DNA from: Rhodospirillales bacterium
GTDB lineage: Bacteria; Pseudomonadota; Alphaproteobacteria; Acetobacterales; Acetobacteraceae
Length of the DNA: 64,000 nucleotides
Assembly: GCA_025352565.1 (NCBI GenBank)
Contig: JANXTF010000066.1
Coordinates: forward strand, 1 to 64,000
Direction of reading: 5' to 3'
The position numbers and the translations under genes were made by a program. Positions 8,483 through 18,154 of this stretch are shown here, one piece after another. The number at the start of each line of letters is the position of its first letter. Within the stretch, counting starts at the first letter, position 1. The notes beneath the pieces were generated by a model that saw only the letters and a program-made list of their open reading frames with translations, was not told where the DNA came from and did no database searches.

Positions 8483-9663
8483 TGCGGCCCCTCGGCCTCA
8501 CCGCCTCGTGCCTCGTCAGCAGCCTCGGCGCCGGCAAGCGCGCGACCCTCGCCGCCCTGCGTGCCGGCACGAGTGGCCTCGCCCCCTGCCGCTTCGAGAC
8601 GGTGGACCTGCCCACCCATGTCGGCGAGGTGCCCGATCTGGACGCATGGCGCATCGAGGGAGACCTCGCCCGCTTCGACAGCCGCAACAACCGCCTGGCC
8701 CGCATGGCCCTCGCGCAGGACGGGTTCGCCGCCGCGGTCGAGGCGGCAATCACCCGCCACGGCGCCTCCCGCATCGGCGTGTTCCTCGGCACCAGCACCT
8801 CGGGCATCCTCGCGACCGAGCAGGCCTACCGGTTGCGCGACCCTGTCACCGGCGCGCTGCCGGCGTTCCACAACTACGCCGGCACGCAAAGCACATTCTC
8901 GGTGGCCGACTACGTCATGCGCGTGTTCGGCCTCTCTGGCCCGGCCCTGGTGGTGTCCTCCGCCTGCGCCTCCACCACCAAGGTGTTCGCCACCGCCGCG
9001 CGGATGATCGAGAGCGGGATATGCGACGCGGCCATCGTCGGCGGCGCGGACAGCTTGTGCCTCACCACGCTGTACGGCTTCAACGCGCTGCAATTGCTGG
9101 CCGTGGACCCGTGCCGCCCGTTCGCGGCCGGCCGCGCCGGCATTTCCATCGGCGAGGCCGCCGGCTTCGCCCTGCTTGAGCGGCCCGGCGCGGCCGCGGT
9201 GCAGCTCCTCGGCGTGGGGGAAAGCAGCGACGCGCACCACATGTCCGCGCCGCACCCCGAAGGTCTCGGCGCGGCGCTTGCGATGTCCCGCGCGCTCGAT
9301 GCCGCCGGGCTGCGCGCGCGGGATATCGACTACATCAACCTGCACGGCACCGCGACCCTGGCCGGCGACTCGGCGGAGGATCGCGCCGTCGTGTCGCTGT
9401 TCGGCACGCGGACGCCCTGCAACTCCACCAAGGGCCACACCGGCCACACGCTGGGCGCCTCCGGTATCGTCGAGGCGGTGATCGCGGAACTGGCCATCCT
9501 CGGGCAGTTTCGTCCCGGCAGCCCGCACACCGGCGCGCCGGACGCGGCCTTCGGCTGCCATTACGTCACCAGCGCGTGCCCGGCGCGGCTCGACCATGTG
9601 CTGTCCAACTCCTTCGGCTTCGGCGGCAGCAACGCCAGCCTCATCCTTGGGCGGGCCGCGTGA
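8482..9663 (+). CDS. Beta-ketoacyl-ACP synthase (FabF-type) of the polyene cluster
   Basis: A 393-residue thiolase-fold ketosynthase with the full Cys-His-His triad: Cys in SSACASTTKV (about 162), His in NLHGTAT (about 288) and His in KGHTGHTLGA (about 319), and the C-terminal FGFGGSNAS. It should extend the polyene by condensing malonyl-ACP with the acyl chain, working with the chain-length-factor-like protein encoded next. The ATG at 8482 overlaps the preceding TAA by one base; the frame continues upstream only within the lipoprotein gene. The stop overlaps the following GTG. Confidence 0.93.
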   Translation: MRPLGLTASCLVSSLGAGKRATLAALRAGTSGLAPCRFETVDLPTHVGEVPDLDAWRIEGDLARFDSRNNRLARMALAQDGFAAAVEAAITRHGASRIGVFLGTSTSGILATEQAYRLRDPVTGALPAFHNYAGTQSTFSVADYVMRVFGLSGPALVVSSACASTTKVFATAARMIESGICDAAIVGGADSLCLTTLYGFNALQLLAVDPCRPFAAGRAGISIGEAAGFALLERPGAAAVQLLGVGESSDAHHMSAPHPEGLGAALAMSRALDAAGLRARDIDYINLHGTATLAGDSAEDRAVVSLFGTRTPCNSTKGHTGHTLGASGIVEAVIAELAILGQFRPGSPHTGAPDAAFGCHYVTSACPARLDHVLSNSFGFGGSNASLILGRAA

Positions 9664-10454
9664 GCGCGCGCGTCTGGGTGGAGGCGATCGAACTGCTCGG
9701 CCCTGGCCTGCCGGACTGGGAAGCGGCGTGTGCGGTACTCGCCGGCAACCAGCCTTATGCGCCGGCGCCGGTCGAACTCCCCGTGCCGCTGCGGCTTTCC
9801 CCGGCCGAACGCCGCCGTGCCATTCCCTCCGTCCGGTTGGCGCTGGCGGTCGCGGAAGGCGCCGTCGCGAAATCCGGGCATGACCCCGCCAGCCTGCCAG
9901 CGGTGTTCGCGGCCTCCGGCGCCGATGGCGAGACGATCGGCGCGGTCCTGGCGGCCTTGACGCTGCCGAGCCGCGAGGTGTCGCCCACGCGCTTCCACAA
10001 CTCCGTTCACAACGCGGCCTCGGGCTATTGGAGCCTCGCGGCGGGCTGCCGCGCGCCGGCCGCCAGCCTCAGCGCCTACGATGCGAGCTTCGCCGCCGGC
10101 CTGCTGGAAGCCGGCGTTCAGGCGATGTGCGGCGGCTTCCCGGTGCTGCTGGTGGCGTATGACCTGCCCTATCCGGAACCGCTCCACGCGGTCCGGCCGA
10201 TCGGCGCGTGCTTCGGCGTGGCGCTGGTGCTGAACCCGGCACGGACGGACCGCGCGATCGCGGATTTGCGGCTCGATATGGCGTCGGCCCGCCCGGCCAC
10301 TTCCTGCGCCGATGCCGGCCTCGAACAGATACGGCGCGGCAATCCCGCCGCCCGCGCTTTGCCGCTCCTGGCCGCCATCGCCGCCCGCGCCACCGCCGCC
10401 ATCCACCTGGATTTCGCCGCCGCCGCGCTGGAGATCGGTGTCGCCCCATGCTGA
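9660..10454 (+). CDS. Ketosynthase chain-length-factor-like protein
   Basis: A 264-residue shortened ketosynthase homologue matching the 'beta-ketoacyl synthase N-terminal-like' proteins of APE clusters. RFHNSVHNAASGYWSLAAG covers the nucleophile region but has no Cys, so it is expected to be a non-condensing partner that forms a heterodimer with the upstream ketosynthase and sets chain length. The GTG start at 9660 overlaps the previous TGA (GTGA). The stop overlaps the dehydratase start by seven bases. Confidence 0.85.
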   Translation: MSARVWVEAIELLGPGLPDWEAACAVLAGNQPYAPAPVELPVPLRLSPAERRRAIPSVRLALAVAEGAVAKSGHDPASLPAVFAASGADGETIGAVLAALTLPSREVSPTRFHNSVHNAASGYWSLAAGCRAPAASLSAYDASFAAGLLEAGVQAMCGGFPVLLVAYDLPYPEPLHAVRPIGACFGVALVLNPARTDRAIADLRLDMASARPATSCADAGLEQIRRGNPAARALPLLAAIAARATAAIHLDFAAAALEIGVAPC

Positions 10455-10885
10455 TCGACAGGTCCGGCATCGCCCGCCTGATCCCTCATTCCGGCGACAT
10501 GGTGCTGCTCGATGGCGTGTTGCATTGGGACGCGGCCGGCATCGACTGCGTCGCCGAAAGCCATCGCCAGCCGGCCAACCCGCTGCGCCGCGGCGCAATC
10601 CTCGGCATCCTCTGCGGCATCGAATACGCCGCCCAGGCGATGGCGCTGCACGGCGCGCTCGGCGGCGGGGAAAGCCAGCCGCGCGGCGGCTTCCTCGCCA
10701 GCCTGCGCGATCTGGCGTGCCACACCGACCGGCTGGACATGCTGCCGGGCACCCTCGCGGTGTCCGCGAAACGCCTGCACGGCGAGGCCGGCCGGGTGAT
10801 TTACGCCTTCGCGCTCCGCCACGACGGCCAAATGCTGCTCGAAGGCCGCGCCGCCGTGGTACTGGCAGCCACGGTGGCGGCATGA
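10448..10885 (+). CDS. FabZ/FabA-like 3-hydroxyacyl-ACP dehydratase
   Basis: A 145-residue single hotdog-fold protein. IPHSGDMVLLDGV near residues 12-24 replaces the FabZ PHRyPfLLvD motif, and CGIEYAAQAMALHGAL forms the central helix. It dehydrates the 3-hydroxyacyl-ACP produced by the ketoreductase so that double bonds are retained in the polyene. With the ApeI-like domain of the 1265-2842 protein the cluster has two dehydratase modules, matching other APE systems. The stop overlaps the ketoreductase start. Confidence 0.85.
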   Translation: MLIDRSGIARLIPHSGDMVLLDGVLHWDAAGIDCVAESHRQPANPLRRGAILGILCGIEYAAQAMALHGALGGGESQPRGGFLASLRDLACHTDRLDMLPGTLAVSAKRLHGEAGRVIYAFALRHDGQMLLEGRAAVVLAATVAA

Positions 10886-11601
10886 AGCGGGCGTTGGTCA
10901 CCGGCGGCAGCGGCACGTTGGGCGCCGCCATCGCCCGCCGGCTCGCCCAGGCCGGCCACCACATCGTCATCCACGCCCATCGCGGCCTCGCGTCCGCCGA
11001 GGCGCTAGCGGCCGAAATCACGGCGCAAGGGGGCGCCGCCCAGGCCGTGCGGTTCGACATCACGGACCCCGCCGAGACCGCCACGGCACTCGCGCGGCTG
11101 CTCGAGGCAGGCCCCATCCAGATCCTCGTCAACAACGCGGGCATCCATGACGACGCGGTGATGCCCGGCATGGGCCACGCCCAATGGTCGCGCGTCATCG
11201 ACGTCTCGCTCAACGGCTTCTTCAACGTGACCCAGCCCTTGCTGCTCCCGATGATCCGCACCCGCTGGGGCCGCATCGTCTCGGTGTCATCGGTCGCGGC
11301 CCTCATGGGCAATCGCGGCCAGGTCAATTACGCCGCCGCCAAGGCGGGCCTGCACGGCGCCACGCGCGCGCTGGCGCTGGAACTCGCCAGCCGGGGCATC
11401 ACCGTCAACGCCGTCGCTCCCGGCATCATCGCCTCCCCGATGACGGCGGAGGCCTTCCCAGCAGCCGAAATCGCCCGGCTGGTGCCGATGAAGCGGGCCG
11501 GTGCGCCTGAGGAGGTGGCGGAATTGGTGGAATTCCTGGCCTCGGACCGGGCCGGCTACATCTCCGGGCAGGTGATCTCGGTCAATGGCGGAATGGCGTG
11601 A
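10882..11601 (+). CDS. 3-ketoacyl-ACP reductase (FabG-type SDR)
   Basis: A 239-residue classical SDR. NAD(P) motif TGGSGTLG at residues 7-14, NNAG in the middle, catalytic YAAAK (Tyr150, Lys154), and the typical ending YISGQVISVNGGMA. It reduces the 3-ketoacyl-ACP made by the ketosynthase pair. It is the last certain gene of the polyene operon; the acyl-CoA ligase follows after 22 bp and could be co-transcribed. Confidence 0.92.
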   Translation: MKRALVTGGSGTLGAAIARRLAQAGHHIVIHAHRGLASAEALAAEITAQGGAAQAVRFDITDPAETATALARLLEAGPIQILVNNAGIHDDAVMPGMGHAQWSRVIDVSLNGFFNVTQPLLLPMIRTRWGRIVSVSSVAALMGNRGQVNYAAAKAGLHGATRALALELASRGITVNAVAPGIIASPMTAEAFPAAEIARLVPMKRAGAPEEVAELVEFLASDRAGYISGQVISVNGGMA

Positions 11602-11623
11602 TTCACAGGCGGGCGGTGTGACG

Positions 11624-13138
11624 ATGCTGGAACCAAGGGAACGGACGGTGCCGGGGATGGTGCGTGCCGGCGCACGCCATGGCGCGCGCGTGCTGGCGCG
11701 GATGGATGGCACGGCCTGGCGCTTCGACGAGATCGGCGACGTGGCCGCGCGGTCGGCGGGGCGGCTTGCCGCCGCCGGCGTCGGCCGGGGCGACCGGGTG
11801 GCGCTGATGTGCGGCAACCGGGCGGCGCTGATCGAGACGGTGCTCGGCTGCGGCTGGCTCGGCGCCATCGCGGTGCCGATCAACACCGCGTCGCGCGGGC
11901 CGTCGCTCGCGCATGTGCTGTCCAACGCCGGCGCGCGGCTGGTGATCGTGGAGCCGGAACTGCGCCCGTTCCTGCCCACCGGCGCGGCGGCGATCTGGCA
12001 CGCCGATGCGCTGCCGCCGCCGGGCGAGGCGCTGCCGGCGGCCGACATCCGGCCCGGCGATCCGCTGGCGATCCTCTACACCTCGGGCACCACCGGCCCG
12101 TCCAAGGGCGTGATCTGCCCGCACGCGCAGTTTCATTGGTGGGGCACCCATGCCGGCGCTCTGCTGGGCATCGGCGCGGGCGACGTGCTCGCCACCAGCC
12201 TGCCGCTGTTCCACACCAATGCGCTGAACGCCTTTTTCCAGGCCCTGCTGCATGGCGCGACGCTGGATGTGGCGCCGCGCTTCACCGCGTCGGGCTTCTG
12301 GCGGCTGCTGGTGGAGAGCCGCGCCACCGTCACCTACGTGCTGGGCGCCATGGTGCCCATTCTGCTGGCGCGTCCGCCCGGCCCGGAGGAACGCGCGCAC
12401 ACCGTGCGCGTGGCGCTGGCACCCGGCGTGCCGGCCCATCTGCACGCGGCCTTCACGCAACGCACCGGCATCGCGCTGCTCGACGGGTACGGCTCGACCG
12501 AAACCAATTTCGTGCTCGGCTGCGCGGTCGCGGCCCAGCGCCCCGGCTGCATGGGCCCCGTCGTGCCCGGCTTCGCTGCCCGCGTGCTCGACGATGACGA
12601 CACCGAGGTGGCCGACGGCGTCGCGGGCGAACTGGCGCTGCGGGCGGACGAGCCGTTCGCCTTCGCGTCCGGCTACTGGGCGATGCCGGAGAAGACCGTG
12701 GAGGCGTGGCGCAACCTGTGGTTCCACACCGGCGACCGGGTGGTGCGCGAGGCGGACGGGTATTTCCGCTTCGTCGATCGGCTGAAGGACGCCATCCGCC
12801 GCCGAGGCGAGAACATCTCCAGCTTCGAGGTGGAGCAGGTTCTGCAATCCCACCCTGGTGTCGCGGGCGTCGCGGTGTTCCCGGCGCGCTCGGAACTGGC
12901 CGAGGACGAGGTGATGGCGGCCATCGTGCCGCGCGCGGGGATGGTGCTGGACCCAGTGGAACTGGTCCGGTTCTGCGAGGGCAAGCTGGCCTATTTCGCG
13001 GTGCCGCGCTTCATCGACTTCGTCGATACGCTGCCGATGACCGAGAACGGCAAGGTGCGGAAATTCGCATTGATCGCGCGCGGCGTGGCGCCGGCGACGT
13101 GGGACCGCGACGCGGCGGGCGTGGTGGTGCGGCGGTAG
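11624..13138 (+). CDS. Acyl/aryl-CoA ligase (ANL family, CaiC-like)
   Basis: A 504-residue adenylate-forming ligase with P-loop YTSGTTGPSKGV, DGYGSTETN, hinge and A8 motif RRRGENISSFEVEQVL, and the catalytic Lys in MTENGKVRKFAL near the C terminus. It activates a carboxylic acid as the CoA thioester. Substrate is unclear: the crotonobetaine-ligase-like sequence is a generalist scaffold. Lying between the polyene cluster and the aryl-CoA genes it could activate anthranilate, salicylate or indole-3-acetate (inference). The ATG at 11624 is preferred; GTG at 11618 in frame is possible, and the still earlier frame overlaps the reductase gene. Confidence 0.88.
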   Translation: MLEPRERTVPGMVRAGARHGARVLARMDGTAWRFDEIGDVAARSAGRLAAAGVGRGDRVALMCGNRAALIETVLGCGWLGAIAVPINTASRGPSLAHVLSNAGARLVIVEPELRPFLPTGAAAIWHADALPPPGEALPAADIRPGDPLAILYTSGTTGPSKGVICPHAQFHWWGTHAGALLGIGAGDVLATSLPLFHTNALNAFFQALLHGATLDVAPRFTASGFWRLLVESRATVTYVLGAMVPILLARPPGPEERAHTVRVALAPGVPAHLHAAFTQRTGIALLDGYGSTETNFVLGCAVAAQRPGCMGPVVPGFAARVLDDDDTEVADGVAGELALRADEPFAFASGYWAMPEKTVEAWRNLWFHTGDRVVREADGYFRFVDRLKDAIRRRGENISSFEVEQVLQSHPGVAGVAVFPARSELAEDEVMAAIVPRAGMVLDPVELVRFCEGKLAYFAVPRFIDFVDTLPMTENGKVRKFALIARGVAPATWDRDAAGVVVRR

Positions 13139-13165
13139 CCGTGCGATGCGCCTGGCATCCCACCG

Positions 13166-13852
13166 CTACCGTGCGCGGACGGCCCGTGGGCAGATGGCGG
13201 TGTGCATTGGGTAATGCGTGGTGCGCCCGTGGAACGGGGGGAAGCGCGCGAAGTCGTCGCGCATCTGGTGGCGCACCGGCGAGTTCAGCGCCTCGGTCAG
13301 CGCGGCCGGGTCGTCGAACACGACCTTGTTGCGCTGGAGCGCGTTCTCGCGGCGCCAGCCGCCCGGCCCGCACCAATCGATCCGCGTGTAGATCTCGATC
13401 GCGCGGATGGCGGGGAAGCGGGCCATGATCGGCGGGTGGTGGGCGATATAGTACGACAGCCACGCATTGGCGTCCTCCGCCTCGCCCTCGTAGGACACCA
13501 GGTAGGCGCATGGATGCGCGGAGCCGGCGGGGTCCGGCACCGGGAAACGCCGCGCCAGCATGGCCTGCGCGCCGATCATGGCCCCCGCGAGGCTGGGAAT
13601 TGCCGCCGCGATGGCCTGGGCGGGGCCTTGCAGGGCCGCCTCCAGCGCCTCGATGGCGGCAAAGCCCAGTTGCAGCACCAGCGGGGGCGGGCGGCCGTCG
13701 TCGAGATACGGGTCGCTCGTCGTGGCCGGAGTCATCGCCAGACCCTCCGTCAGCCCAGGCAGCGCGGCCACAAGCCGTTCGGCCGCCGCCAGGTGGCTTG
13801 CAGCCGCCGTGGCGGTCGGATGCGAGAAGGTCAGGAACAAGACAAGGCTCAT
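13166..13852 (-). CDS. EthD-like dimeric alpha/beta-barrel protein
   Basis: A 228-residue protein that looks like two ferredoxin-like (dimeric alpha/beta barrel) halves. The second half has SYYIAHHPPIMARFPAIRAI followed by EIYTRIDW, typical of EthD-type proteins of aromatic and hydroxylated-compound degradation clusters. No catalytic residues can be assigned. It is convergent with the ligase gene and divergent from the metallo-beta-lactamase gene, with 50 bp between the two starts. Confidence 0.7.
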   Translation of the reverse strand: MSLVLFLTFSHPTATAAASHLAAAERLVAALPGLTEGLAMTPATTSDPYLDDGRPPPLVLQLGFAAIEALEAALQGPAQAIAAAIPSLAGAMIGAQAMLARRFPVPDPAGSAHPCAYLVSYEGEAEDANAWLSYYIAHHPPIMARFPAIRAIEIYTRIDWCGPGGWRRENALQRNKVVFDDPAALTEALNSPVRHQMRDDFARFPPFHGRTTHYPMHTAICPRAVRAR

Positions 13853-13902
13853 GCGCGTCCCCGGCGGTTGCCCGAGCGTATCGCGGCCCGTAGCGTTCGG
13901 CC

Positions 13903-14946
13903 ATGGCCCAGCACCAACAATCGATCCTCCATTTCCCCCACCCCGAGGCGCCGCCGAACGGCGCCATCGTCGAGGTGGCGCCGGGCGTGCGATGGTTCCG
14001 CCTGGCGCTGCCGTTCGCGCTCAACCACATCAACGTCTATCTGATCGAGGACGATGGCGGCTGGGCGGTGCTCGACACTGGCATCGCCGACGATGTGACG
14101 CGCGACGCGTGGGAGGCGGCGTTGGCCGGGCCGCTCGCCGGCACCCGCCTCACACGGGTGATCGGCACGCATTTCCACCCCGACCATATCGGCCTCGTGG
14201 GCTGGCTGGTGGAGCGGTTCGGGCTGCCGCTGGCCATGAGCCGCACCGAGTATTTCTTCGCGCAAACCCTGCGCACCCATGCCGACGCCCTGCGCTCGCC
14301 GGCGCATCTGGCGTTCTACGCCGATCGCGGCCTGGCACCCGAGGTGGTCACGGCTTTGCGGGGCCACGGCCTGTCCTATCTCGGCATGGTCACCGGCCTG
14401 CCCACCACCTACACGCGGCTCGTCGCTGGGAACACTCTGCGGATCGGCGGGCGGGAGTTCATGATCCATACCGGCGGCGGGCATGCGCCCGAGCAGGTCA
14501 TGCTGTACTGCGCCGCCGACCGGCTGTTTTTCGCCGCCGATCAGGTGATCGCGAAAATCTCCCCCAATGTAAGCGTCTGGCCATGGGAGCCGGCATCGGA
14601 CCCGTTGGGCGAGTACCTGGCGAGCCTGGCCGCCTTGCGCGAAGCCATCGCGGACGATGCGTTCGTGCTGTCGGCGCATAATTTACCGTTCCACGGCCTG
14701 CACGCCCGCATCGGCGATTTGATCGCGCATCACCGCGACCGCTGCGCGGTCATCGCCAAGGCGTGCCGCGAGGCGCCGCACAGCGCGGGCGAATTGGTGC
14801 CGGTGCTGTTCACGCGCCCGCTCGACGCCCACCAGACCGGCTTCGCGTTCGGCGAGGTGGTGGCGCATGTGAATTTCATGATCGCGCACGGCGACTTGCT
14901 GCAGCGGACGGGACCGGACGGCCTGAGCCGGACGGTCGCGGCCTGA
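13903..14946 (+). CDS. Metallo-beta-lactamase-fold hydrolase
   Basis: A 347-residue MBL-fold hydrolase. The metal motif THFHPDH has His90, His92, Asp94 and His95; later ligands are His in GGGHAPEQ and Asp in FFAADQVI, with a final His in SAHNLPFHG. The C-terminal ~90-residue helical extension is usual for the glyoxalase-II/LACTB2-like subgroup seen in aromatic degradation clusters. A thioester or lactone hydrolase role is plausible. It is divergent from the EthD-like gene and convergent with the aryl-CoA monooxygenase gene 30 bp away. Confidence 0.85.
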   Translation: MAQHQQSILHFPHPEAPPNGAIVEVAPGVRWFRLALPFALNHINVYLIEDDGGWAVLDTGIADDVTRDAWEAALAGPLAGTRLTRVIGTHFHPDHIGLVGWLVERFGLPLAMSRTEYFFAQTLRTHADALRSPAHLAFYADRGLAPEVVTALRGHGLSYLGMVTGLPTTYTRLVAGNTLRIGGREFMIHTGGGHAPEQVMLYCAADRLFFAADQVIAKISPNVSVWPWEPASDPLGEYLASLAALREAIADDAFVLSAHNLPFHGLHARIGDLIAHHRDRCAVIAKACREAPHSAGELVPVLFTRPLDAHQTGFAFGEVVAHVNFMIAHGDLLQRTGPDGLSRTVAA

Positions 14947-14976
14947 TCTCGCGTCAGCGCGGCAGCATCGGGCGGG

Positions 14977-17322
14977 TCAGGCAGCGCCCAGTTCGCCAGC
15001 CTCCCTGACCGGGGCATGCTGCTTCGGCTTGGCCTTCAGCTTCAACTCGCGCAATTCCGCCTGATCCTGCTCCGCCACCCGGAACAACTGCGCGCGTCCC
15101 GGCTCGTATTGCGGCGGGCAGGGCAGCAGCGCCACGCCATACTGCGCGGCTGCGTGCAGCGTGAAATACGGGTCCGCCAGATGCGGCCGGCCGAGTGCCA
15201 CCAGATCGGCGCGGCCGGCGGCCAGGATCGAATTCACCTGATCCGCGTTGGTGATGTTGCCGACGCACATTGTCGCCATGCCGCCATCGTTGCGGATCTG
15301 GTCGGAGAACGGGGTCTGGAACATCCGGCCATAGATCGGCCGCGCCTCGGGCACCGTCTGGCCCGATGACACGTCGATCAGGTCGCAGCCCGCGCGCGCG
15401 AAGGCGCGGGAGATTTCAAGCGCGTCATCGCCGGTGATGCCGCCCTCCATCCAGTCGGTGGCCGAAATCCGCACCGACATCGGCTTGGCCGCCGGCCACG
15501 CCGCGCGCATGGCGGCGAACACCTCCTGCGGGAAACGCAGCCGGTTCTCCAGCGTGCCGCCGTATTCGTCATCGCGGTGATTGGTCAGTGGCGAGACGAA
15601 CGACGCCAGCAGGTAGCCGTGCGCGCAATGCATCTCGATCATGTCGAACCCGGCGCGATCGGCCCGCGTCGTCGCCGCCACGAAATCGTCGCGCACCCGG
15701 TCCATGTCGGCCCGGTCCATCTCACGCGGAACCTGGCTGTCGGCATAGTACGGGATGGGCGAGGGCGCCAGGATCGGCCACGCGCCGCTGTCGAGCGGCC
15801 GGTCCATGCCGTCCCACATCAGCTTCGTCGCGCCCTTGCGCCCGGCATGGCCGAGTTGCAGGCAGATGCGCGACGTGCCGCGCGCGTGGACGAAGCCGAC
15901 GATGCGTTTCCACGCCGCTTCCTGTACGTCGGTGTAGAGCCCCGCGCAGCCGGGGCTGATGCGCGCCTCGGCGGAAACGTCCGTCATCTCGGTGAAGATC
16001 AAGCCCGCGCCGCCGATGGCCCGTGAGCCGTAATGCACCATGTGCCAGTCGCCCGGCACGCCGTCCTCGGCCGAATACATGCACATCGGCGACACCACGA
16101 CGCGGTTCGGCACCACCATCCCGCGCAACGCGAAAGGCTGGAACATCGGCGGCAGGGGGTGGTTGTTGCCGACATCGAAGCCGCTCGCCTTGACCTGCTG
16201 CGCGAACATCAGGTCGGTCTCGTCGATGAACTCCGGAGCGCGCAACTTGAGGTTGTCGTAGGTGATCGACTTCGACCGCGTCATCAGCCCGAACACGAAC
16301 TGCGTCGGGTCCATGTTCCAGAACCGCCCGATATGCTCGAACCACACCAGCGACACGTCGGCCGCGTGCTGCGTGCGCTCCACCACCTCGCGCCGCGAGG
16401 TCTCGAAGCGGGTGAGTGCCGCGGACACGCTGCTGCTCGCCTGGAACGCCTCGTACAGCGCGATGGCATCCTCCATCGCGAGCTTGGTGCCCGAGCCGAT
16501 GGAGAAATGCGCGGTCGATTTCGCGTCCCCCAGCAGCACCACGTTGCCCATCACCGCGGTGGCGTTGCGGATCATCGGGAAGCGGCGCCACAGCGAGCGG
16601 TTGGTGATGAGCGGATGACCGTCGAGGTCTTCGGCAAACACGCCTTCGAGGAAATGCGCCGACTCCGCCTCCGTCATCGCCTCCAGCCCGGCCTTGGCAT
16701 AGGTCTCGGCGCTGGTCTCCATCACCCAGGTCGATTGGCCCTGCTCGTACTGGTAGGCGTGGGCGATAAACACGCCGAACGCGGTCTCGCGGAAGCTGAA
16801 CAGGAAGGCGTCGAGCGGGCGGGTGGAGCCCATCCAGGCGAAGCGGTTGGGCCGCAAATCCACGCTCGGCTTGAAGTGGTCGCGATGCGCCTCGCGCACC
16901 CCCGAGTTGATCCCGTCGGCGGCCACGATCAGATCGCTGTCGGCGAACGCCGAGAGGTCGGAGATATCCGTCTCGAATCGCAACGTCACGCCCAGGCCCC
17001 GCGCCCGCTCCTGCAACAGCATCAGCAGCGTGCGCCGCGCGCAGCCGCAAAAACCGTTGCCGCCGATCCGGTGCGTGGTGCCCTTGAAGCGTACCTCGAT
17101 GTCGTCCCAATAGGCGAAGCTGCCGGTGATCATGCGGTAGCTCTCGGGATCGTATTTCGCGAACGTATCGAGCGTCGCATCCGAGAACACCACGCCGAAG
17201 CCGAACGTGTCGTCGGCGCGGTTGCGCTCGACCACCGCGATGTCGGATTGCGGCCAGGCCTTCTTCATCAGGATGGCGAAATACAGGCCCGCCGGGCCGC
17301 CGCCGAGGATCGAGATCTTCAT
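14977..17322 (-). CDS. Bifunctional aryl-CoA monooxygenase/reductase (2-aminobenzoyl-CoA or salicylyl-CoA type)
   Basis: A 781-residue two-domain flavoenzyme. The N half (1 to about 385) is a class A FAD monooxygenase: [10 protein letters not shown] at 7-16 and [18 protein letters not shown] as the second FAD motif. The C half (about 400-760) is an old-yellow-enzyme flavin reductase: [39 protein letters not shown]. This architecture is that of Azoarcus 2-aminobenzoyl-CoA monooxygenase/reductase, which hydroxylates and then reduces anthraniloyl-CoA; databases also call it salicylyl-CoA 5-hydroxylase/oxidoreductase. Sequence alone does not decide the substrate. The ATG at 17322 begins right before the FAD motif; the nine extra upstream codons lack support. 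It is divergent from the SDR gene across about 100 bp. Confidence 0.9.
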   Translation of the reverse strand: MKISILGGGPAGLYFAILMKKAWPQSDIAVVERNRADDTFGFGVVFSDATLDTFAKYDPESYRMITGSFAYWDDIEVRFKGTTHRIGGNGFCGCARRTLLMLLQERARGLGVTLRFETDISDLSAFADSDLIVAADGINSGVREAHRDHFKPSVDLRPNRFAWMGSTRPLDAFLFSFRETAFGVFIAHAYQYEQGQSTWVMETSAETYAKAGLEAMTEAESAHFLEGVFAEDLDGHPLITNRSLWRRFPMIRNATAVMGNVVLLGDAKSTAHFSIGSGTKLAMEDAIALYEAFQASSSVSAALTRFETSRREVVERTQHAADVSLVWFEHIGRFWNMDPTQFVFGLMTRSKSITYDNLKLRAPEFIDETDLMFAQQVKASGFDVGNNHPLPPMFQPFALRGMVVPNRVVVSPMCMYSAEDGVPGDWHMVHYGSRAIGGAGLIFTEMTDVSAEARISPGCAGLYTDVQEAAWKRIVGFVHARGTSRICLQLGHAGRKGATKLMWDGMDRPLDSGAWPILAPSPIPYYADSQVPREMDRADMDRVRDDFVAATTRADRAGFDMIEMHCAHGYLLASFVSPLTNHRDDEYGGTLENRLRFPQEVFAAMRAAWPAAKPMSVRISATDWMEGGITGDDALEISRAFARAGCDLIDVSSGQTVPEARPIYGRMFQTPFSDQIRNDGGMATMCVGNITNADQVNSILAAGRADLVALGRPHLADPYFTLHAAAQYGVALLPCPPQYEPGRAQLFRVAEQDQAELRELKLKAKPKQHAPVREAGELGAA

Positions 17323-17370
17323 TCGGTCGTCCTGTTCCTCAGGGTCCAAGCCCCGGAAAATAGTTTAGGG

Positions 17371-17407
17371 TTGAAAGATCGGGCTCGCAATGTAGAGATC
17401 AAGCCCG
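17371..17407 (+). promoter_or_regulatory. Possible promoter/operator between divergent aryl-CoA genes
   Basis: In the 103-bp gap between the two divergent starts a TTGAAA box (17371-17376) is followed after 17 bp by AGAGAT, a weak sigma70-like pair for the rightward SDR. An inverted repeat CGGGCT (17380-17385) / AGCCCG (17402-17407) overlaps it and could be an operator. Evidence is motif-level only. Confidence 0.3.
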
Positions 17408-17425
17408 GGTTTTGACGGGGGAAGC

Positions 17426-18154
17426 ATGGAGCCGGCGGGACGGCGCGCACTGGTCACCGGCGGCGGCCAGGGCATCGGGGCGGCCATCGCGCGCGCGCTC
17501 ACGCTGGCCGGCGCCGAGGTCACGGTGCTGGGCCGCCGGCGGGAGCCGCTGGCGGAAATGGTGGCGGCAGGCCATGCCGCAGCTTTTATCGTGGCCGACG
17601 TGACCGCTTCGCCCGAGATCGGCGAGACCGACATCCTGGTGAACAACGCCGGCGCCGTGGAGCCTGCACCCTTCGCCAAGCTGGACCGCGCCATGTGGGA
17701 CCGCGCCATCGCCGTCAACCTCACCAGCGTCTTCACCCTGACCCATGCCGCACTCCCGGGAATGCTGGCGCGCGGCTACGGCCGCGTGGTCAACGTCGCC
17801 TCCACCGCCGGCCTCGTCGGCTACCCCTATGTGGCGGCCTATGTCGCGGCCAAGCACGGCGTGATCGGGCTGACGCGGGCGCTGGCGCTTGAAACCGCCC
17901 GCGCCGGCATCACCGTCAACGCCGTGTGTCCGGGCTATACCGAGACCGAATTGATGGCGGAGAGCATGCGCGGGCTGATGGCGAAAACCGGACGCAGCGA
18001 GGCCGAGGCGCGCGCCGCCTACGCCAAAAGCAACCCGCAGGGCCGCCTGGTGACGCCTGGGGAAGTGGCGGCCGCCGTGATGTTCCTGGTCGGCCCCGGC
18101 TCGGACGCGATCACCGGCCAGGCCATCGCGGTCGCCGGCGGAGAGGTGATGTGA
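17426..18154 (+). CDS. SDR family 3-hydroxyacyl-CoA dehydrogenase/oxidoreductase
   Basis: A 242-residue classical SDR with TGGGQGIG near the N terminus, NNAG, catalytic Ser in NVASTAG, YVAAK and the ending [14 protein letters not shown]. Context suggests oxidation of a ring-derived hydroxyacyl-CoA in the same route as the divergent monooxygenase/reductase; in Azoarcus the equivalent clusters also carry dehydrogenases for the dearomatised CoA ester. The TGA overlaps the ATG of the RidA gene. Confidence 0.88.
   Translation: MEPAGRRALVTGGGQGIGAAIARALTLAGAEVTVLGRRREPLAEMVAAGHAAAFIVADVTASPEIGETDILVNNAGAVEPAPFAKLDRAMWDRAIAVNLTSVFTLTHAALPGMLARGYGRVVNVASTAGLVGYPYVAAYVAAKHGVIGLTRALALETARAGITVNAVCPGYTETELMAESMRGLMAKTGRSEAEARAAYAKSNPQGRLVTPGEVAAAVMFLVGPGSDAITGQAIAVAGGEVM

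Noticed and set aside
14977-17322. Two separate genes or a frameshift in the monooxygenase/reductase
   Set aside because: The frame is continuous and the two-domain order equals that of known 2-aminobenzoyl-CoA monooxygenase/reductase.
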